Origin: Rhizobiaceae bacterium
Lineage (GTDB): Bacteria; Pseudomonadota; Alphaproteobacteria; Rhizobiales; Rhizobiaceae
Assembly (NCBI GenBank): GCA_029233925.1
Contig: JARGOX010000005.1
Span: 124,001 to 188,000 of the forward strand
DNA length: 64,000 nt
Reading direction: 5' to 3'
Made by a program: the position numbers and the translations under genes. Every line of letters begins with the position of its first letter. Position 1 is the first letter of the stretch. Positions 17,978-29,667 of the stretch are shown in pieces. Under the pieces are notes generated by a model, which was given only the letters and a program-made list of their open reading frames with translations, was not told the origin of the DNA and did no database searches.

Positions 17978-18251
17978 GTCGCATTCATCCATTTCCAGGC
18001 GGTCCAGCCGCCCAATGCCAGCCCCAACATCAACAGCGGCGCGGTCCAGAAAATGCCAGACCCCAACAGACCATCGAGCCAGCGCCCGACAAACACACCG
18101 GCCAACATGGGCGCGACGATGATCCAGCCCAGCACGCCGATCTGTGCCAGCCGCCGACCGACCGACATGTCGCCTTCACGCAACCATCGCTCATGCCGTT
18201 CATGACGCAGGCGGGATTGACGGATCAGCGGATCGGTTTCATCGGGCTCGC

Positions 18252-18255
<4 letters not shown>
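17974..18255 (-). CDS. atpQ: AtpQ, AtpI-like N-ATPase membrane protein
   Basis: 93 aa; its ATG overlaps the atpC stop in ATGA. A charged cytoplasmic N-terminus (RQSRLRHERHERWLREGD) precedes two transmembrane helices (IGVLGWIIVAPMLAGVFVGRWLDG and FWTAPLLMLGLALGGWTAWKW). This is the AtpI/F0F1-AtpQ layout; AtpI-type proteins help assemble the c ring. Its placement between atpC and atpR is diagnostic of N-type operons. Confidence 0.88.
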
Positions 18256-20724
<2,469 letters not shown>

Positions 20725-23706
20725 TTAATGCGCCTCATCCCAATTGGATGCGGCGCTGGCCTCGACCTTCAGGGGGACTTTCATGGAAACAGCCGGCATA
20801 GCGGCGTTTTCCATGACGTCCGTGACCAGATCGATGGTCTTCTCCACTTCGTCTTCGGGCACTTCGAAAATCAATTCGTCATGCACCTGCAAAAGCATGC
20901 GGGCGCCAAGGCGCTTGGCATCAAGGGCCGGTTCCATCTTGACCATGGCGCGGCGGATGACGTCGGCAGCAGAGCCCTGAATGGGCGCATTGATGGCGGC
21001 GCGCTCGTTGAAGGCGCGCATCTGCGGATTGCTGGAGCGGATTTCCGGGTAATGGGCCCGGCGCCCGAAGATCGTTTCCACATAGCCGTGTTCGCGGGCA
21101 AAGGCCTTGGTCTCGTCCATATAGTCCTTGATGCCGGGGAATCGCTCGAAATAGGTCTTGATATAATCGCCGGCCTCGGAGCGGCCAATGCCAAGCTGAT
21201 TGGCCAGGCCAAAGGCCGATATGCCATAGATAATGCCAAAATTGATGGCCTTAGCGCGTCGACGCACTTCCGACGGCATGTCCTTGATCGGCACGCCAAA
21301 CATTTCGGATGCCGTCATGGCGTGAATATCCAGGCCCTCGGCAAAGGCCTGTTTGAGCGCATCGATATCGGCCACATGGGCCAGCACGCGCAGTTCGATC
21401 TGGGAATAGTCGGCCGAGACCAACTTGTTGCCGGGCTCGCAGACAAAGGCCGTGCGGATCTTGCGGCCTTCCAGAGTGCGGATCGGAATATTCTGCAGGT
21501 TGGGGTCCGACGAGGACAGACGGCCGGTCGTCGTGGCGGCCAGCGAATAGGACGTGTGGACACGTTTTGTCTGAGGATTGATGAACCCCGGCAGCGCGTC
21601 CGTATAGGTTGATCTAAGCTTGCTCAATTGCCGCCAGTCGACAATCTTGCGCGGCAATTCATGCCCTGCGGCAGCCAGGTCTTCCAGCACCTGCGCCGAT
21701 GTCGACCATTGACCGGACTTGGTCTTCGAACCGCCCGGTAAAGACATTTTGTCAAACAGGATTTCACCCAGTTGCTTAGGCGAACCCACATTGAAATTTT
21801 CCCCGGCCAGCGTGTGGATTTCACTTTCCAGTGCGGCTGCAGCCTGCGCAAATTCGCCCGACAGGCGCGACAGGATCTGCCTGTCCACCTGGATGCCGCG
21901 GGCTTCCATGCGGGCAAGCACAGGCACCATCGGCCGCTCCAGCCGTTCATAGACGGACGCCAGGCCTTCGGCCGCCAGACGCGGCTTGAGGACCTGCCAC
22001 AGGCGCAGGGTAACATCGGCATCTTCCGCCGCATAGGCGGTGGCCTTGTCTATCTCGACAAAATCAAATGTGATCAAGGATTTGCCGCTGCCTGCAACCT
22101 CCTTGAAGGGAATTGGCTTGTGGCCCAGCCAGCGCTCGGACAAGGCGTCCATGCCCTGCCCCCCAAGCCCCGCATCCAGCGCATAAGACAGCAGCATCGT
22201 ATCATCGAAACCCTGCACCTCGACGCCGTAGCGCTTCATGATCAACCAGTCGTATTTGAGATTCTGGGCGATCTTGAGGATCGAAGTATCCTCCAACAGG
22301 CTCTTCAGCCGATCAATGGCGTCGTCCATATCCATCTGGCCATCCGCCTTGCCGCCGCCCAGCAGATCGTCCATGCCGCTCTTGTGCGCAAGAGGTACAT
22401 AGGCAGCCTGAATGGGCGCGCTGAAAGGTGACGTGGCATCCTGTGGCTGATAGGCCAGCGAAAAGCCGACCAGTTCGGCCTGCATCGCGTCGAGCGACGT
22501 GGTTTCCGTGTCGAAGGCCACAACGCCGGTTTCGCGGGCTGCAGCAATGAATGCGTCAAGCGCCGCAAGGTCTCGGATGCATTGGTAGTTGCCATGATCA
22601 ATCTTTGCGGTGGAGGCGGCGGTGGCGCGGGCTTCAGCCAGCGCTGCCGGCGTCCAGCCGCTGTGCTGCTCCTCGCCGGAAGAGGGATCTCCATTGACTG
22701 CGGAACCATCTGCCTGAGTGGCGGTCTCCCCATTGTCACCGGCGTCCAGATCAGGACCGTGCGCCGCCTTGCCCCATTCGACCTCGATAAAGGCCGGTTC
22801 AATGGCCGCAGCATCCGTATCGGTTGCTTCTGCCACCCGGCGCGTCAAAGTGGCAAAGCTCATGGCCTTCAAAAAGGCGACCAGTTTAGGTCCATTCTGG
22901 GGTTCCAGATGGAAACTGCCCAGATCATCGACGACCGGTGCATCGGTCCGCAGCGTCACCAATTGGCGCGACAGCCGTGCCTGATCGGCAAATTCAATAA
23001 GGTTTTCGCGTCGCTTGTTCTGTTTGATCTCGGCTGCCCGCTCGAGCAATGTGTCGAGATCCCCATAGATGTCCAGCAGTTGCGCCGCCGTCTTCGGCCC
23101 GATGCCGGGAACGCCCGGGATATTGTCGGTCGAATCGCCGGCGAGCGATTGCAGGTCGATCATTTTTTCCGGTGCAACGCCCCATTTCTCGATAACGTCC
23201 GCCACGCCGATCTGCCGGTCCTTCATCGAATCATACATGCTGATGTGATCGGAGACCAATTGCATCAGGTCCTTGTCGGACGAAATGATGGTCGTGTGGG
23301 CACCCAGTTTTTCCGCCTGCCGCGCAAAGGTTGCGATCAGATCATCGGCTTCAAAACCCTCCATCTCGATGCAGGGTATATTGAAGGCCTGCGTTGCCTG
23401 CCGGATCAGTCCGAACTGCGGTATCAGGTCTTCGGGCGGCGCGGACCGGTTTGCCTTGTATTCGGGGTAAAGCTCCTTGCGGAAGGTCTTTGACGAATGG
23501 TCAAAAATCACCGCAAGGTGGGTCGGCGTCACACCAACGGATGTATCACGCGCCTCTGAAAGCAGCTTCCAGATCATGTTGCAAAAGCCGGCAACGGCCC
23601 CAACCGGCAAACCATCGGATTTGCGCGTCAGGGGCGGCAGGGCGTGATAGGCCCGGAAAATATAACCGGAACCGTCAATCAGGAAGAGATGATCGTCTTT
23701 TTTCAT
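20725..23706 (-). CDS. polA: DNA polymerase I
   Basis: 993 aa from the ATG at 23706 (MKKDDHLFLIDGSGYIFRAYHALPP, the usual start in this order); an in-frame TTG at 23736 is possible but not needed. The N-terminal 5'-3' exonuclease domain contains EGFEADDLIAT and GDSTDNIPGVPGIGPKTA. The 3'-5' proofreading domain has VVAFDTETTSLD, so proofreading residues are kept. The polymerase domain has motif A (VSADYSQIELRVLAH), the O-helix (RRAKAINFGIIYG) and motif C (QVHDELIFE). Role: Okazaki-fragment processing and repair. A short low-complexity linker (about 310-360) separates the exonucleases. Confidence 0.98.
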   Translation of the reverse strand: MKKDDHLFLIDGSGYIFRAYHALPPLTRKSDGLPVGAVAGFCNMIWKLLSEARDTSVGVTPTHLAVIFDHSSKTFRKELYPEYKANRSAPPEDLIPQFGLIRQATQAFNIPCIEMEGFEADDLIATFARQAEKLGAHTTIISSDKDLMQLVSDHISMYDSMKDRQIGVADVIEKWGVAPEKMIDLQSLAGDSTDNIPGVPGIGPKTAAQLLDIYGDLDTLLERAAEIKQNKRRENLIEFADQARLSRQLVTLRTDAPVVDDLGSFHLEPQNGPKLVAFLKAMSFATLTRRVAEATDTDAAAIEPAFIEVEWGKAAHGPDLDAGDNGETATQADGSAVNGDPSSGEEQHSGWTPAALAEARATAASTAKIDHGNYQCIRDLAALDAFIAAARETGVVAFDTETTSLDAMQAELVGFSLAYQPQDATSPFSAPIQAAYVPLAHKSGMDDLLGGGKADGQMDMDDAIDRLKSLLEDTSILKIAQNLKYDWLIMKRYGVEVQGFDDTMLLSYALDAGLGGQGMDALSERWLGHKPIPFKEVAGSGKSLITFDFVEIDKATAYAAEDADVTLRLWQVLKPRLAAEGLASVYERLERPMVPVLARMEARGIQVDRQILSRLSGEFAQAAAALESEIHTLAGENFNVGSPKQLGEILFDKMSLPGGSKTKSGQWSTSAQVLEDLAAAGHELPRKIVDWRQLSKLRSTYTDALPGFINPQTKRVHTSYSLAATTTGRLSSSDPNLQNIPIRTLEGRKIRTAFVCEPGNKLVSADYSQIELRVLAHVADIDALKQAFAEGLDIHAMTASEMFGVPIKDMPSEVRRRAKAINFGIIYGISAFGLANQLGIGRSEAGDYIKTYFERFPGIKDYMDETKAFAREHGYVETIFGRRAHYPEIRSSNPQMRAFNERAAINAPIQGSAADVIRRAMVKMEPALDAKRLGARMLLQVHDELIFEVPEDEVEKTIDLVTDVMENAAMPAVSMKVPLKVEASAASNWDEAH

Positions 23707-24151
23707 GGCGACAGGGATAACGCAGCCATTCGACAAGGTCCATGCCGATCAATGGGGAGTCGTTAAAAATATACTGAAGCATTTGCCCAGTCTGATCATG
23801 AAGTCGGTCTGGTCGTGAAACGAGTTTGTTCTTGCAGGCATCCGTTGCCAAGCCCATCCGATCGTGGCCCATCTGATCGTGATCGTGAGATTGGTACCTG
23901 TACTTGGGACCCTTTGACACGGCTGCGCGGTTTGCAATCGGACCGAATCGCATTATTTTGATCATGAACTCCCAAACTGGGAGCCGTGCGTTTCATTACA
24001 ATTTTAAACTATGCAGTAAAACCCGCCAAATTAAGGGGGTAACTATGCAGCACAAACACTCTATAACACGGTTGTGAGCTTTTTCTTTCATTGTGTCCTT
24101 GAATTGCCACAATTTTTCACCCAAATTCATATGACCGGCAAGCGAATATGC
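23707..24151. other. Intergenic region between polA and the sRNA candidate
   Basis: About 445 bases without a gene. It holds the polA promoter on the minus strand, the 15-bp tandem repeat at 23852-23881 and a possible -35 for the sRNA (TTGAAT at 24099-24104). Nothing else was recognised. Confidence 0.5.
23852..23881. repeat. 15-bp tandem repeat, 2 copies
   Basis: GCCCATCCGATCGTG (23852-23866) is followed by GCCCATCTGATCGTG (23867-23881) with one mismatch. On the minus strand it reads as HDQMG-HDRMG, but no gene is supported here. Confidence 0.85.
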
Positions 24152-24283
24152 CGATGTCTGGCGAGAGGCATGTCCCCCGCCACGCCGGACAGGAGCGGCG
24201 ACCTCATCCCCCCTCTCCGGGTCGCCGCTCAAATACCCAACGCCACCGTGACTAACCCCCCTCCAGTCACGGTGGCGTTTTTT
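24152..24283 (+). ncRNA. Probable trans-acting sRNA with three hairpins and C-rich (anti-Shine-Dalgarno) loops
   Basis: Three consecutive hairpins lie in about 130 nt. Stem 1 is 24155-24163 with 24183-24191 (9 bp, one G-U). Stem 2 is 24193-24203 with 24220-24230 (11 bp). Stem 3 is 24239-24253 with 24265-24279 (15 bp) followed by a T-run, a textbook Rho-independent terminator. Each loop carries a C tract (TGTCCCCC, CCCCCCTCTCC, CCCCCCTCC) complementary to Shine-Dalgarno GGAGG. This layout recalls the alphaproteobacterial alpha-r14/NfeR1 family, whose exposed anti-SD loops repress many mRNAs. The 5' end is approximate; TTGAAT at 24099 with a weak -10 near 24122 is a possible promoter. Family assignment is inference. 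Confidence 0.62.
24239..24283 (+). terminator. Rho-independent terminator (third hairpin of the sRNA candidate)
   Basis: AACGCCACCGTGACT (24239-24253) pairs perfectly with AGTCACGGTGGCGTT (24265-24279). The loop is AACCCCCCTCC and a run of T residues ends at 24283. Confidence 0.9.
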
Positions 24284-24409
24284 AATGCAAATTTTCCGCG
24301 ACAGGGCGCAAGACAATGGCGCCGGAATATTTAACGCCTGCCCCGTTTCCACTTGCCGCTGACCAAACTAAACTCGGCGCTCTGATTCCCATTTCCAGGA
24401 GCACCAAAC

Positions 24410-25795
24410 ATGACCGATCTTACCGCCGCGCTCTCAAAGGCAGACAGCAATCTGGACGAAAGCCTCGAGCGGCTGTGCGAACTGGTGCGGATCAAATCCA
24501 TATCAACCGACCCGGCCTATGCACCCGAATGTCGCAAGGCAGCGCAATGGCTGGTGGACAGGCTGAATGAACTGGGCTTTTCAGCCAGCATTCGCGATAC
24601 GGCAGGCCATCCGATGGTTGTTGCCCATCACGATGGACCGCAGAGTGCGCCACACGTGCTTTTTTATGGCCATTATGACGTCCAGCCGGTCGATCCGATC
24701 GCCTTGTGGTCAAGCGATCCCTTCGAGCCGGAAATAAGGGAGGCCTCACCGGGCCGCAAGGCAATCTTCGGGCGCGGTACCAGCGATGACAAGGGACAGT
24801 TGATGACCTTTGTGGAGGCCTGCCGTGCCTATAAGGAGACCCACGGTTCACTGCCTTGCCGCGTCTCGATCCTTTTTGAAGGGGAAGAGGAATCCGGTTC
24901 GACATCGCTCAAGCCGTTTCTTGAAGCCAATGCCGATGAACTCAAGGCTGATCTGGCCATGGTCTGTGATACGGGCATGTGGGATGCACAAACGCCGGCG
25001 ATCTCCGTCAGCCTGCGCGGGCTGACGGGTGAGGAAATCACCGTCAAGGCGGCAAACCGCGATCTTCACTCCGGCCATTTTGGCGGGGCTGCGGCCAATC
25101 CCATCCATATTCTGACCCGCATTCTGGCCGATATGCATGACGATGACGGGCGGGTGACGATTGCCAATTTCTATGATGGCGTCAAGGAAACACCCGAGGA
25201 TATCAAGGCCATGTGGGACGGTCTTGGGCGCACGGCCGAAGATTTTCTTGCCGATATCGGCCTTTCCATACCATCGGGCGAAAAGGGGCGCTCCCTGCTG
25301 GAATTGACCTGGGCCAGACCCACCGCTGAAGTCAATGGCATAACGGGTGGCTACACCGGCGAGGGCTTCAAGACGGTGATTGCCGCCGAGGCGTCAGCCA
25401 AGGTGTCCTTCCGGCTGGTTGGCGACCAGGACCCCGATGCCATCCGATCCAATTTCAGGGAATTCGTAAAACAGCGCATTCCGGCAGATTGTTCGGTCAC
25501 ATTCACCAAACACGGAACCTCCGGCGCCATTCATCTTCCCTTTGACCTGCCCGAACTTGTCAAGGCAAAGGCCGCCCTGCAGGAAGAATGGGGAAAGCCT
25601 ACAGCGATCATCGGCATGGGTGGTTCGATTCCGATCGTCGGCGATTTTCAGGCAAGGCTCGGCATGCAATCGCTGCTCGTCGGTTTTGCGCTGGAGGATG
25701 ACTGCATTCACTCGCCCAACGAGAAATATGACGTGCGTTCCTTCCACAAGGGTGTGCGCTCATGGATCCGCATCATGGACGCGCTGGCGAAATAG
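24410..25795 (+). CDS. M20/M25/M40 family dipeptidase/hydrolase
   Basis: 461 aa; ATG with CAGGAG about 9 nt upstream. Family metal and catalytic motifs are visible: FYGHYDVQPVDP (H and D around residues 84-86), GRGTSDDKGQ (bridging D about 125), EGEEESGS (catalytic and ligand glutamates about 157-159), AVCDT-type D in MVCDTGMWD, and the C-terminal HSPNEKYDV histidine. The dimerisation (lid) domain contains NRDLHSGHFGG. It is a cytosolic zinc enzyme cleaving dipeptides or N-acylated amino acids; the substrate is not predictable. It is single, downstream of the sRNA terminator and convergent with the acyltransferase. Confidence 0.9.
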   Translation: MTDLTAALSKADSNLDESLERLCELVRIKSISTDPAYAPECRKAAQWLVDRLNELGFSASIRDTAGHPMVVAHHDGPQSAPHVLFYGHYDVQPVDPIALWSSDPFEPEIREASPGRKAIFGRGTSDDKGQLMTFVEACRAYKETHGSLPCRVSILFEGEEESGSTSLKPFLEANADELKADLAMVCDTGMWDAQTPAISVSLRGLTGEEITVKAANRDLHSGHFGGAAANPIHILTRILADMHDDDGRVTIANFYDGVKETPEDIKAMWDGLGRTAEDFLADIGLSIPSGEKGRSLLELTWARPTAEVNGITGGYTGEGFKTVIAAEASAKVSFRLVGDQDPDAIRSNFREFVKQRIPADCSVTFTKHGTSGAIHLPFDLPELVKAKAALQEEWGKPTAIIGMGGSIPIVGDFQARLGMQSLLVGFALEDDCIHSPNEKYDVRSFHKGVRSWIRIMDALAK

Positions 25796-25835
25796 CCTTC
25801 TGGGCTTTGCCCTGCTGCCTCAGGCCACTTCTGTC

Positions 25836-26990
25836 TCAGGCCTGCGTCGGTTTCTCGTGGCCTGATCGGTTGGCAGCGGGAAGCTTTGCCCATTGCGGCC
25901 GCTCGAACAGGAACAGGCCATAGCCGGTTTTTTCAACGAGCCAGAACAGGATGATCGGCCCGATGACCGCTGCGATCCAGACCATCAGGGAGACGGTGCC
26001 GATATCGGAAATGATCCCGAGTTTCAGCAGGACGGCGCGGCTGGTCGCCATGGGCAAAAAGAAAGCCAGATAGATCACGATCGAATGGCTGCCGCACCAG
26101 CGGATGAACCTGGCCTGCTGGCAGCTTGCCAGCACGGCACTGATCGAGACCAGCGCGACAATGCCCGCCATGCCGAGAAGCAGCGAAACGAGCGGCATCT
26201 GCGAAAAAGGCAAGACCTTGCCATCCATACCGGATGTCACCCAGTGCGGCCATCCGGCAAGGGGCATCTGCCAGCGCGTGGCAAGCCAGGTCACCAGAAT
26301 GATGACAAGTGAGGCGGTCAACATCATTGTCGGTCTGTTTGATGCGCGCTGTGCCAGGTCAAAAAAGCGTCCGGAAAATGCATAGCCGGCGTAAAACCAG
26401 ATAAAATAATGGGCGAATTCGTTGACCAGCAGGGATGGCGTGTGAATCGGCAAGACCTGCAACAATGCGGCCAGCGCAATGACCAGCGGCGGCGACACCG
26501 GCCGCAGCCAGCGTGTCACGATGAAAAATACCGGCAATGCATAAATGAACCACAGGGTTCCGAATGGTTGGACAAAGGCCAGCGCATAATTGGTCAGGGG
26601 CGCCGCAATGCCACCTTCCGACATCATGCCCGGTGCCTTGAAGGCAAATTGGATGGTCAGCCAAAGCACATAGAAATAGGCAAAATGTACAATTTTCCGG
26701 TCAGTGAAAACAGCCAGCGGCCGATCAATGGTCCGCATGAGAAACAGACCGGAGGCCATAAAGAATGCCGGCATGCGCATCGGCTGGGCAACCTCGACAA
26801 AGACATGCATCCAGCCATCGGCTCCGACTGCCTTTTCCACGCCGGCAACGGAATGCAGCATCACCACGAGCAGAATGCAAAAGCCCTTCAGGTAGTCAAC
26901 CCAATCGACACGGCCTGATTCAATATGAACATAGTTTTTAGCCGGTTTGGCTGCGGTCGATACGATCGATCGCACATGCGCATTTGCCAT
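25836..26990 (-). CDS. Acyltransferase-3 family membrane O-acetyltransferase
   Basis: 384 aa with about ten transmembrane helices. The first helix carries the family motif VDYLKGFCILLVVMLHSV (catalytic histidine in the LH). MRMPAFFMASGLFL matches the R-x-P-x-FF-x-SG block, and FGTLWFIYALPVFF the central one. Such proteins O-acetylate surface sugars or peptidoglycan using cytoplasmic acyl-CoA. No polysaccharide genes are adjacent; the PBP gene is divergent, so a cell-wall substrate is possible but unproven. Confidence 0.85.
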   Translation of the reverse strand: MANAHVRSIVSTAAKPAKNYVHIESGRVDWVDYLKGFCILLVVMLHSVAGVEKAVGADGWMHVFVEVAQPMRMPAFFMASGLFLMRTIDRPLAVFTDRKIVHFAYFYVLWLTIQFAFKAPGMMSEGGIAAPLTNYALAFVQPFGTLWFIYALPVFFIVTRWLRPVSPPLVIALAALLQVLPIHTPSLLVNEFAHYFIWFYAGYAFSGRFFDLAQRASNRPTMMLTASLVIILVTWLATRWQMPLAGWPHWVTSGMDGKVLPFSQMPLVSLLLGMAGIVALVSISAVLASCQQARFIRWCGSHSIVIYLAFFLPMATSRAVLLKLGIISDIGTVSLMVWIAAVIGPIILFWLVEKTGYGLFLFERPQWAKLPAANRSGHEKPTQA

Positions 26991-27067
26991 GACTGGACCC
27001 CAATCTCATCGATGAAAGTTCGGCGCAAGCCTAACAAAGATGATCCAAGGAAGTCTTAACGCCGCAA

Positions 27068-27151
27068 ATGAAGGCTTTTAACCAGATGAAGGCTTTTAAC
27101 CAGATGAAGGCCGGGCACCAGATGAAAGCCGGTCATTCGCAACACAATTAA
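27068..27151 (+). repeat. 18-bp tandem repeat, 4 copies, forming a short open frame
   Basis: Two identical units ATGAAGGCTTTTAACCAG (27068-27085, 27086-27103) are followed by ATGAAGGCCGGGCACCAG (27104-27121) and ATGAAAGCCGGTCATTCG (27122-27139). The units are in frame and read MKAFNQ, MKAFNQ, MKAGHQ, MKAGHS, then QHN and a TAA at 27149-27151, giving 27 codons. There is no clear Shine-Dalgarno, so a translated peptide is not established. It lies between the acyltransferase and the PBP, which are divergent. Confidence 0.8.
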
Positions 27152-27205
27152 CGCCCCCTTAAATGGCCGCATTTAAAGTCCACTGACGCCTCAAGCACCA
27201 ACCCT

Positions 27206-29440
27206 ATGGAACCCATGGCCGGAAAACGTAAAAAACCAACCCGCATCGAGCCCAGAATCGACCGGCAGGACGATGCCAGGGGTGATGACCTGCGCGCCAG
27301 TTCCAAAGACAGGATTGGTGCTGCAGGAAAGAAGCCCCGTAGCAAGAATTCCTCTGGCAGCGGCAAAGGCAAACGCGGACCGAAATCGCGGTCCGGCGCG
27401 GCCCGCAGAGCATTTCCCACCTTCGTCAGGCGCACCTTGTACTGGTGTTTCGTGGTCGGTATCTGGCTGTGCATCGGCGTTGGCGGGCTTGTGGCCTTTT
27501 ATGGCGCGCGCATGCCAAGCGCCACGACCTGGAGTGTTCCCGATCGTCCTCCCAACGTCAAAATACTCTCCGCCAATGGCATATCGATGGCCAACCGCGG
27601 TGCCACCGGTGGTGAAGCCCTGACGCTGGCGCGCATGTCGCCCTATATTCCACAAGCCGTCGTGGCCATCGAGGACAGGCGCTTTTATTCCCATTTTGGA
27701 GTCGATCCCATAGGTCTGGCACGTGCCATGATCAGCAATGTCATTGCCGGCCGGATGGTGCAGGGTGGCTCAACGCTGACCCAGCAACTGGCCAAGAACC
27801 TGTTTCTGTCTCCCGAACGCACGCTGGAGCGAAAGGTACAGGAAGTGTTGCTGGCCGCCTGGCTGGAGCATAAATTCTCCAAGGACCAGATTTTGGAAAT
27901 GTATCTGAACCGGGTCTATTTCGGCTCCGGTTCCTATGGGGTGGAGGCCGCATCCCGGCGCTATTTCAAAAAGCCGGCCAGAGACGTCAATCTCGCCCAG
28001 GCAGCCCTGCTCGCCGGATTGCTGAAAGCACCGTCGCGCCTGTCACCGGCACGCGATCCCGATGCGGCGGAAGCACGGGCGCAGCTGGTGCTCGAAGCCA
28101 TGCGCGAAGAGGGCTTTGTAACCGACCGGGAAATCACCACGGCCATGACGCGGGCTCCCACCAAAACCAAAAGCTACTGGAGCGGCGCGGAAAATTATGG
28201 TGCAGACCTGGTCATGGATCAGATCGAGACCTTGATCGGCGGCAAGGTGACGCGCGACCTTATCGTCGACACGACCATCGATTTTTCCCTGCAGCAACAG
28301 GCAGAACATGCCATTCGCAGCGCTATTGAACGCGACGGCGGGAAGCTTGATGTTTCCCAGGGTGCGCTGGTCTCCATCGATGGTACCGGCGCCATTCGTG
28401 CCCTGGTGGGAGGCTATGATTATTCCACCAGTCAATTTGACCGGGCAACCAAAGCCAAACGCCAGCCGGGTTCCGCCTTCAAGCCTTTTGTCTATGTGGC
28501 GGCGCTGGAAATGGGGCGCACGCCGCTTTCGGTGCGCAATGACGCGCCAATACGTATCGGCAAATGGACGCCATCCAATTATGACGACAAATACCGCGGG
28601 CCGGTCACCCTGTCCGATGCCCTGTCAAAATCGCTCAACACGATTGCCGCCCAGCTTGTGATGGAAGTCGGACCCAAAACTGTTGCCAAAACGGCACGGC
28701 GACTGGGGATCGAATCCGCTCTGGAAGCCAATGCTTCCATTGCCCTTGGCACGTCGGAAGTCACCCTTACCGAATTGACGGCAGCCTATGCGCCCTTCAT
28801 GAATGGCGGCTACAAGGCAACCCCGCACATCATCAAAAGGGTCAGCACAACCGACGGCAAGGTGCTCTATGAGAATACCTACGACAATCCCCCCAGGGTT
28901 CTGACTCCTCACATCGTGGAAATGATGAATGCCATGCTGGTGCGGGTGGTGAGCGATGGTACCGGGCGAAAGGCACAGCTGATCAATCACCAGGCCGCCG
29001 GTAAAACCGGCACCAGCCAAGCCTTCCGCGATGCGCTCTTTGTCGGCTATACGGCAAATCTGACAACAGGTGTATGGTTTGGCAATGATGACGGCAAACC
29101 GACAAAAAATGTAACGGGTGGCGCCCTGCCGGCTGTTGCATGGAAGACTTTCATGGAAGGCGCGCACGAGGGGGTCGCAAGCGCCCGACTGCCCGGCCAA
29201 TACGTTCTGCCGGATAATCCGGCAAGCATCGCAGTGCCGGTCACCCGACCATCCAACGAACCGGTGCGAAGGCCTCCGGGCGAAATCGCCGAGGGTGCCA
29301 CGCCGCTTGAGGTCCCCGTTTCAGGCGTATCGCTTGACCTGACCGGCTCAACGCGAAAACGGCAGCCGCCTGCCAATATTGGCGGTCCAGAGGCTGCCGG
29401 CGCATCAACGACGCTGCTGGACATTCTTCTGGGCAATTAA
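27206..29440 (+). CDS. Class A penicillin-binding protein (PBP1A-like transglycosylase/transpeptidase)
   Basis: 744 aa; ATG at 27206 or 27215. A very basic cytoplasmic tail (residues 1-75, Lys/Arg/Ser-rich) precedes one transmembrane helix (about 76-100). The GT51 transglycosylase domain follows with AIEDRRFYSHFGVDP (catalytic Glu), QGGSTLTQQLAKNL, LERKVQE and NRVYFGSGSYGVEAAS. The transpeptidase domain has S-x-x-K in QPGSAFKPF, S-x-N in DALSKSLNT and the KTG motif in AAGKTGTSQ. The C-terminal tail is proline-rich and disordered. It polymerises and cross-links peptidoglycan in the periplasm. Confidence 0.93.
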   Translation: MEPMAGKRKKPTRIEPRIDRQDDARGDDLRASSKDRIGAAGKKPRSKNSSGSGKGKRGPKSRSGAARRAFPTFVRRTLYWCFVVGIWLCIGVGGLVAFYGARMPSATTWSVPDRPPNVKILSANGISMANRGATGGEALTLARMSPYIPQAVVAIEDRRFYSHFGVDPIGLARAMISNVIAGRMVQGGSTLTQQLAKNLFLSPERTLERKVQEVLLAAWLEHKFSKDQILEMYLNRVYFGSGSYGVEAASRRYFKKPARDVNLAQAALLAGLLKAPSRLSPARDPDAAEARAQLVLEAMREEGFVTDREITTAMTRAPTKTKSYWSGAENYGADLVMDQIETLIGGKVTRDLIVDTTIDFSLQQQAEHAIRSAIERDGGKLDVSQGALVSIDGTGAIRALVGGYDYSTSQFDRATKAKRQPGSAFKPFVYVAALEMGRTPLSVRNDAPIRIGKWTPSNYDDKYRGPVTLSDALSKSLNTIAAQLVMEVGPKTVAKTARRLGIESALEANASIALGTSEVTLTELTAAYAPFMNGGYKATPHIIKRVSTTDGKVLYENTYDNPPRVLTPHIVEMMNAMLVRVVSDGTGRKAQLINHQAAGKTGTSQAFRDALFVGYTANLTTGVWFGNDDGKPTKNVTGGALPAVAWKTFMEGAHEGVASARLPGQYVLPDNPASIAVPVTRPSNEPVRRPPGEIAEGATPLEVPVSGVSLDLTGSTRKRQPPANIGGPEAAGASTTLLDILLGN

Positions 29441-29494
29441 ACACTTCCGGCAATCCCGAGTGTGTAAATTGCTGTCATTCCTGCGCAGGCTATG

Positions 29495-29667
29495 CCTTTA
29501 CAAGTCTGGCCTGCACAAGTCTGGCCTTTACAAGTCTGGCCTGCACAAGTCCCGACTGCACAAATCCGGCACAGGCGTTTCTCGCGACAGTTGCCAGGAA
29601 CACCCATCAGTGAGTGTTTACGTCTGATTAACCATACCGGTATTCATGATGCCCGATTGCAACAAAT
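29495..29667 (+). repeat. Dispersed element copy A: five 15-bp tandem units plus conserved TTAACCAT block
   Basis: Five 15-bp units run 29495-29569, alternating CCTTTACAAGTCTGG and CCTGCACAAGTCTGG, with the last two degenerate. A flank follows with TTCTCGCGAC, TTTAC, ATTAACCAT (TTAACCAT at 29628-29635) and ATTGCAACAAAT (29656-29667). The same order and spacing recur at 45206-45344. It begins 54 nt after the PBP stop. TTAACCAT equals the CtrA half-site known from Caulobacter; whether it is one here is unproven. Confidence 0.85.

Noticed and set aside
29495-29569. Tandem units considered as a CRISPR array
   Set aside because: Units are contiguous 15-mers without unique spacers and no cas genes are present; same for 45206-45250.
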